Source: Stramonita haemastoma (taxonomy: Eukaryota; Mollusca; Gastropoda; Neogastropoda; Muricidae). Taken from it: a stretch of 30,000 bases of DNA. Under the pieces are notes generated by a model, which worked only from the letters and a program-made list of their open reading frames with translations, did not search any database and had not been told where the DNA came from. Shown in pieces: positions 29,934-30,000 of this stretch. How positions within the stretch are numbered: position 1 is the stretch's first letter; each line of letters opens with the position of its first letter. A program made the position numbers and the translations under genes. The DNA is taken from NCBI GenBank assembly GCA_030674155.1, contig CM060323.1, positions 1,297,526 to 1,327,525 on the forward strand, read 5' to 3'.

Positions 29934-30000
29934 CAGTCAAGTCCAGTCAAGTCCAGTCCAGTCAGTCAAGTCAAGTCGTCAAGTCAAGTCAGTCAAGTCA
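29934..30000. repeat. (AGTCA/AGTCC)n pentanucleotide repeat at the window edge
   Basis: GTCAA, GTCCA and GTCA units run off the right edge. Confidence 0.85.

Overview
This is an animal nuclear window. Two split genes are spread over very repeat-rich DNA with many long microsatellites, minisatellites and tRNA-derived SINEs. The style of the repeats and the protein divergence suggest a lophotrochozoan, probably a marine gastropod mollusc. That is an inference; no diagnostic locus is present.

Layout. Positions 1-1690 hold a broken non-LTR retrotransposon reverse transcriptase on the minus strand. Positions 1700-3600 are simple repeats and SINE debris. DNAL1 (axonemal outer-arm dynein light chain 1) lies on the plus strand: coding exons 3960-4178, 7246-7380 and 9998-10201 join in phase 0 into a 185-residue leucine-rich-repeat protein. 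A cyclic-AMP-element-like site and an RFX X-box-like site lie upstream. A 1.3 kb minisatellite (10681-12000) and an AATAAA (12363) follow. RTCA (RNA 3'-terminal phosphate cyclase) lies on the minus strand, tail-to-tail with DNAL1. Its last three coding exons are visible at 29342-29436, 26078-26168 and 15298-15381; earlier exons lie beyond the right edge.

The two genes have unrelated jobs (ciliary motility and RNA end processing), and nothing suggests a shared system. The rest of the window is intron or intergenic DNA with at least four dispersed repeat families (called A to D here), a conserved-core 'tatagcgct' repeat and about thirty simple or tandem arrays.

The most unusual feature is the RTCA intron between 29341 and 26169. 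Its 5' splice site, with about 30 nt of coding exon, sits in a tandem array of nine copies (28862-29341). Its 3' splice site sits in a 47-bp array with seven copies of the acceptor (26169-26455). The exon that follows is about 14 nt shorter than the family needs and has several apparent small deletions. It lies next to a visibly indel-rich stretch (about 24400-26170), so a poorly corrected assembly patch is a serious alternative to true gene decay. No bacterial-type system, CRISPR array, rRNA or genuine tRNA gene was seen.
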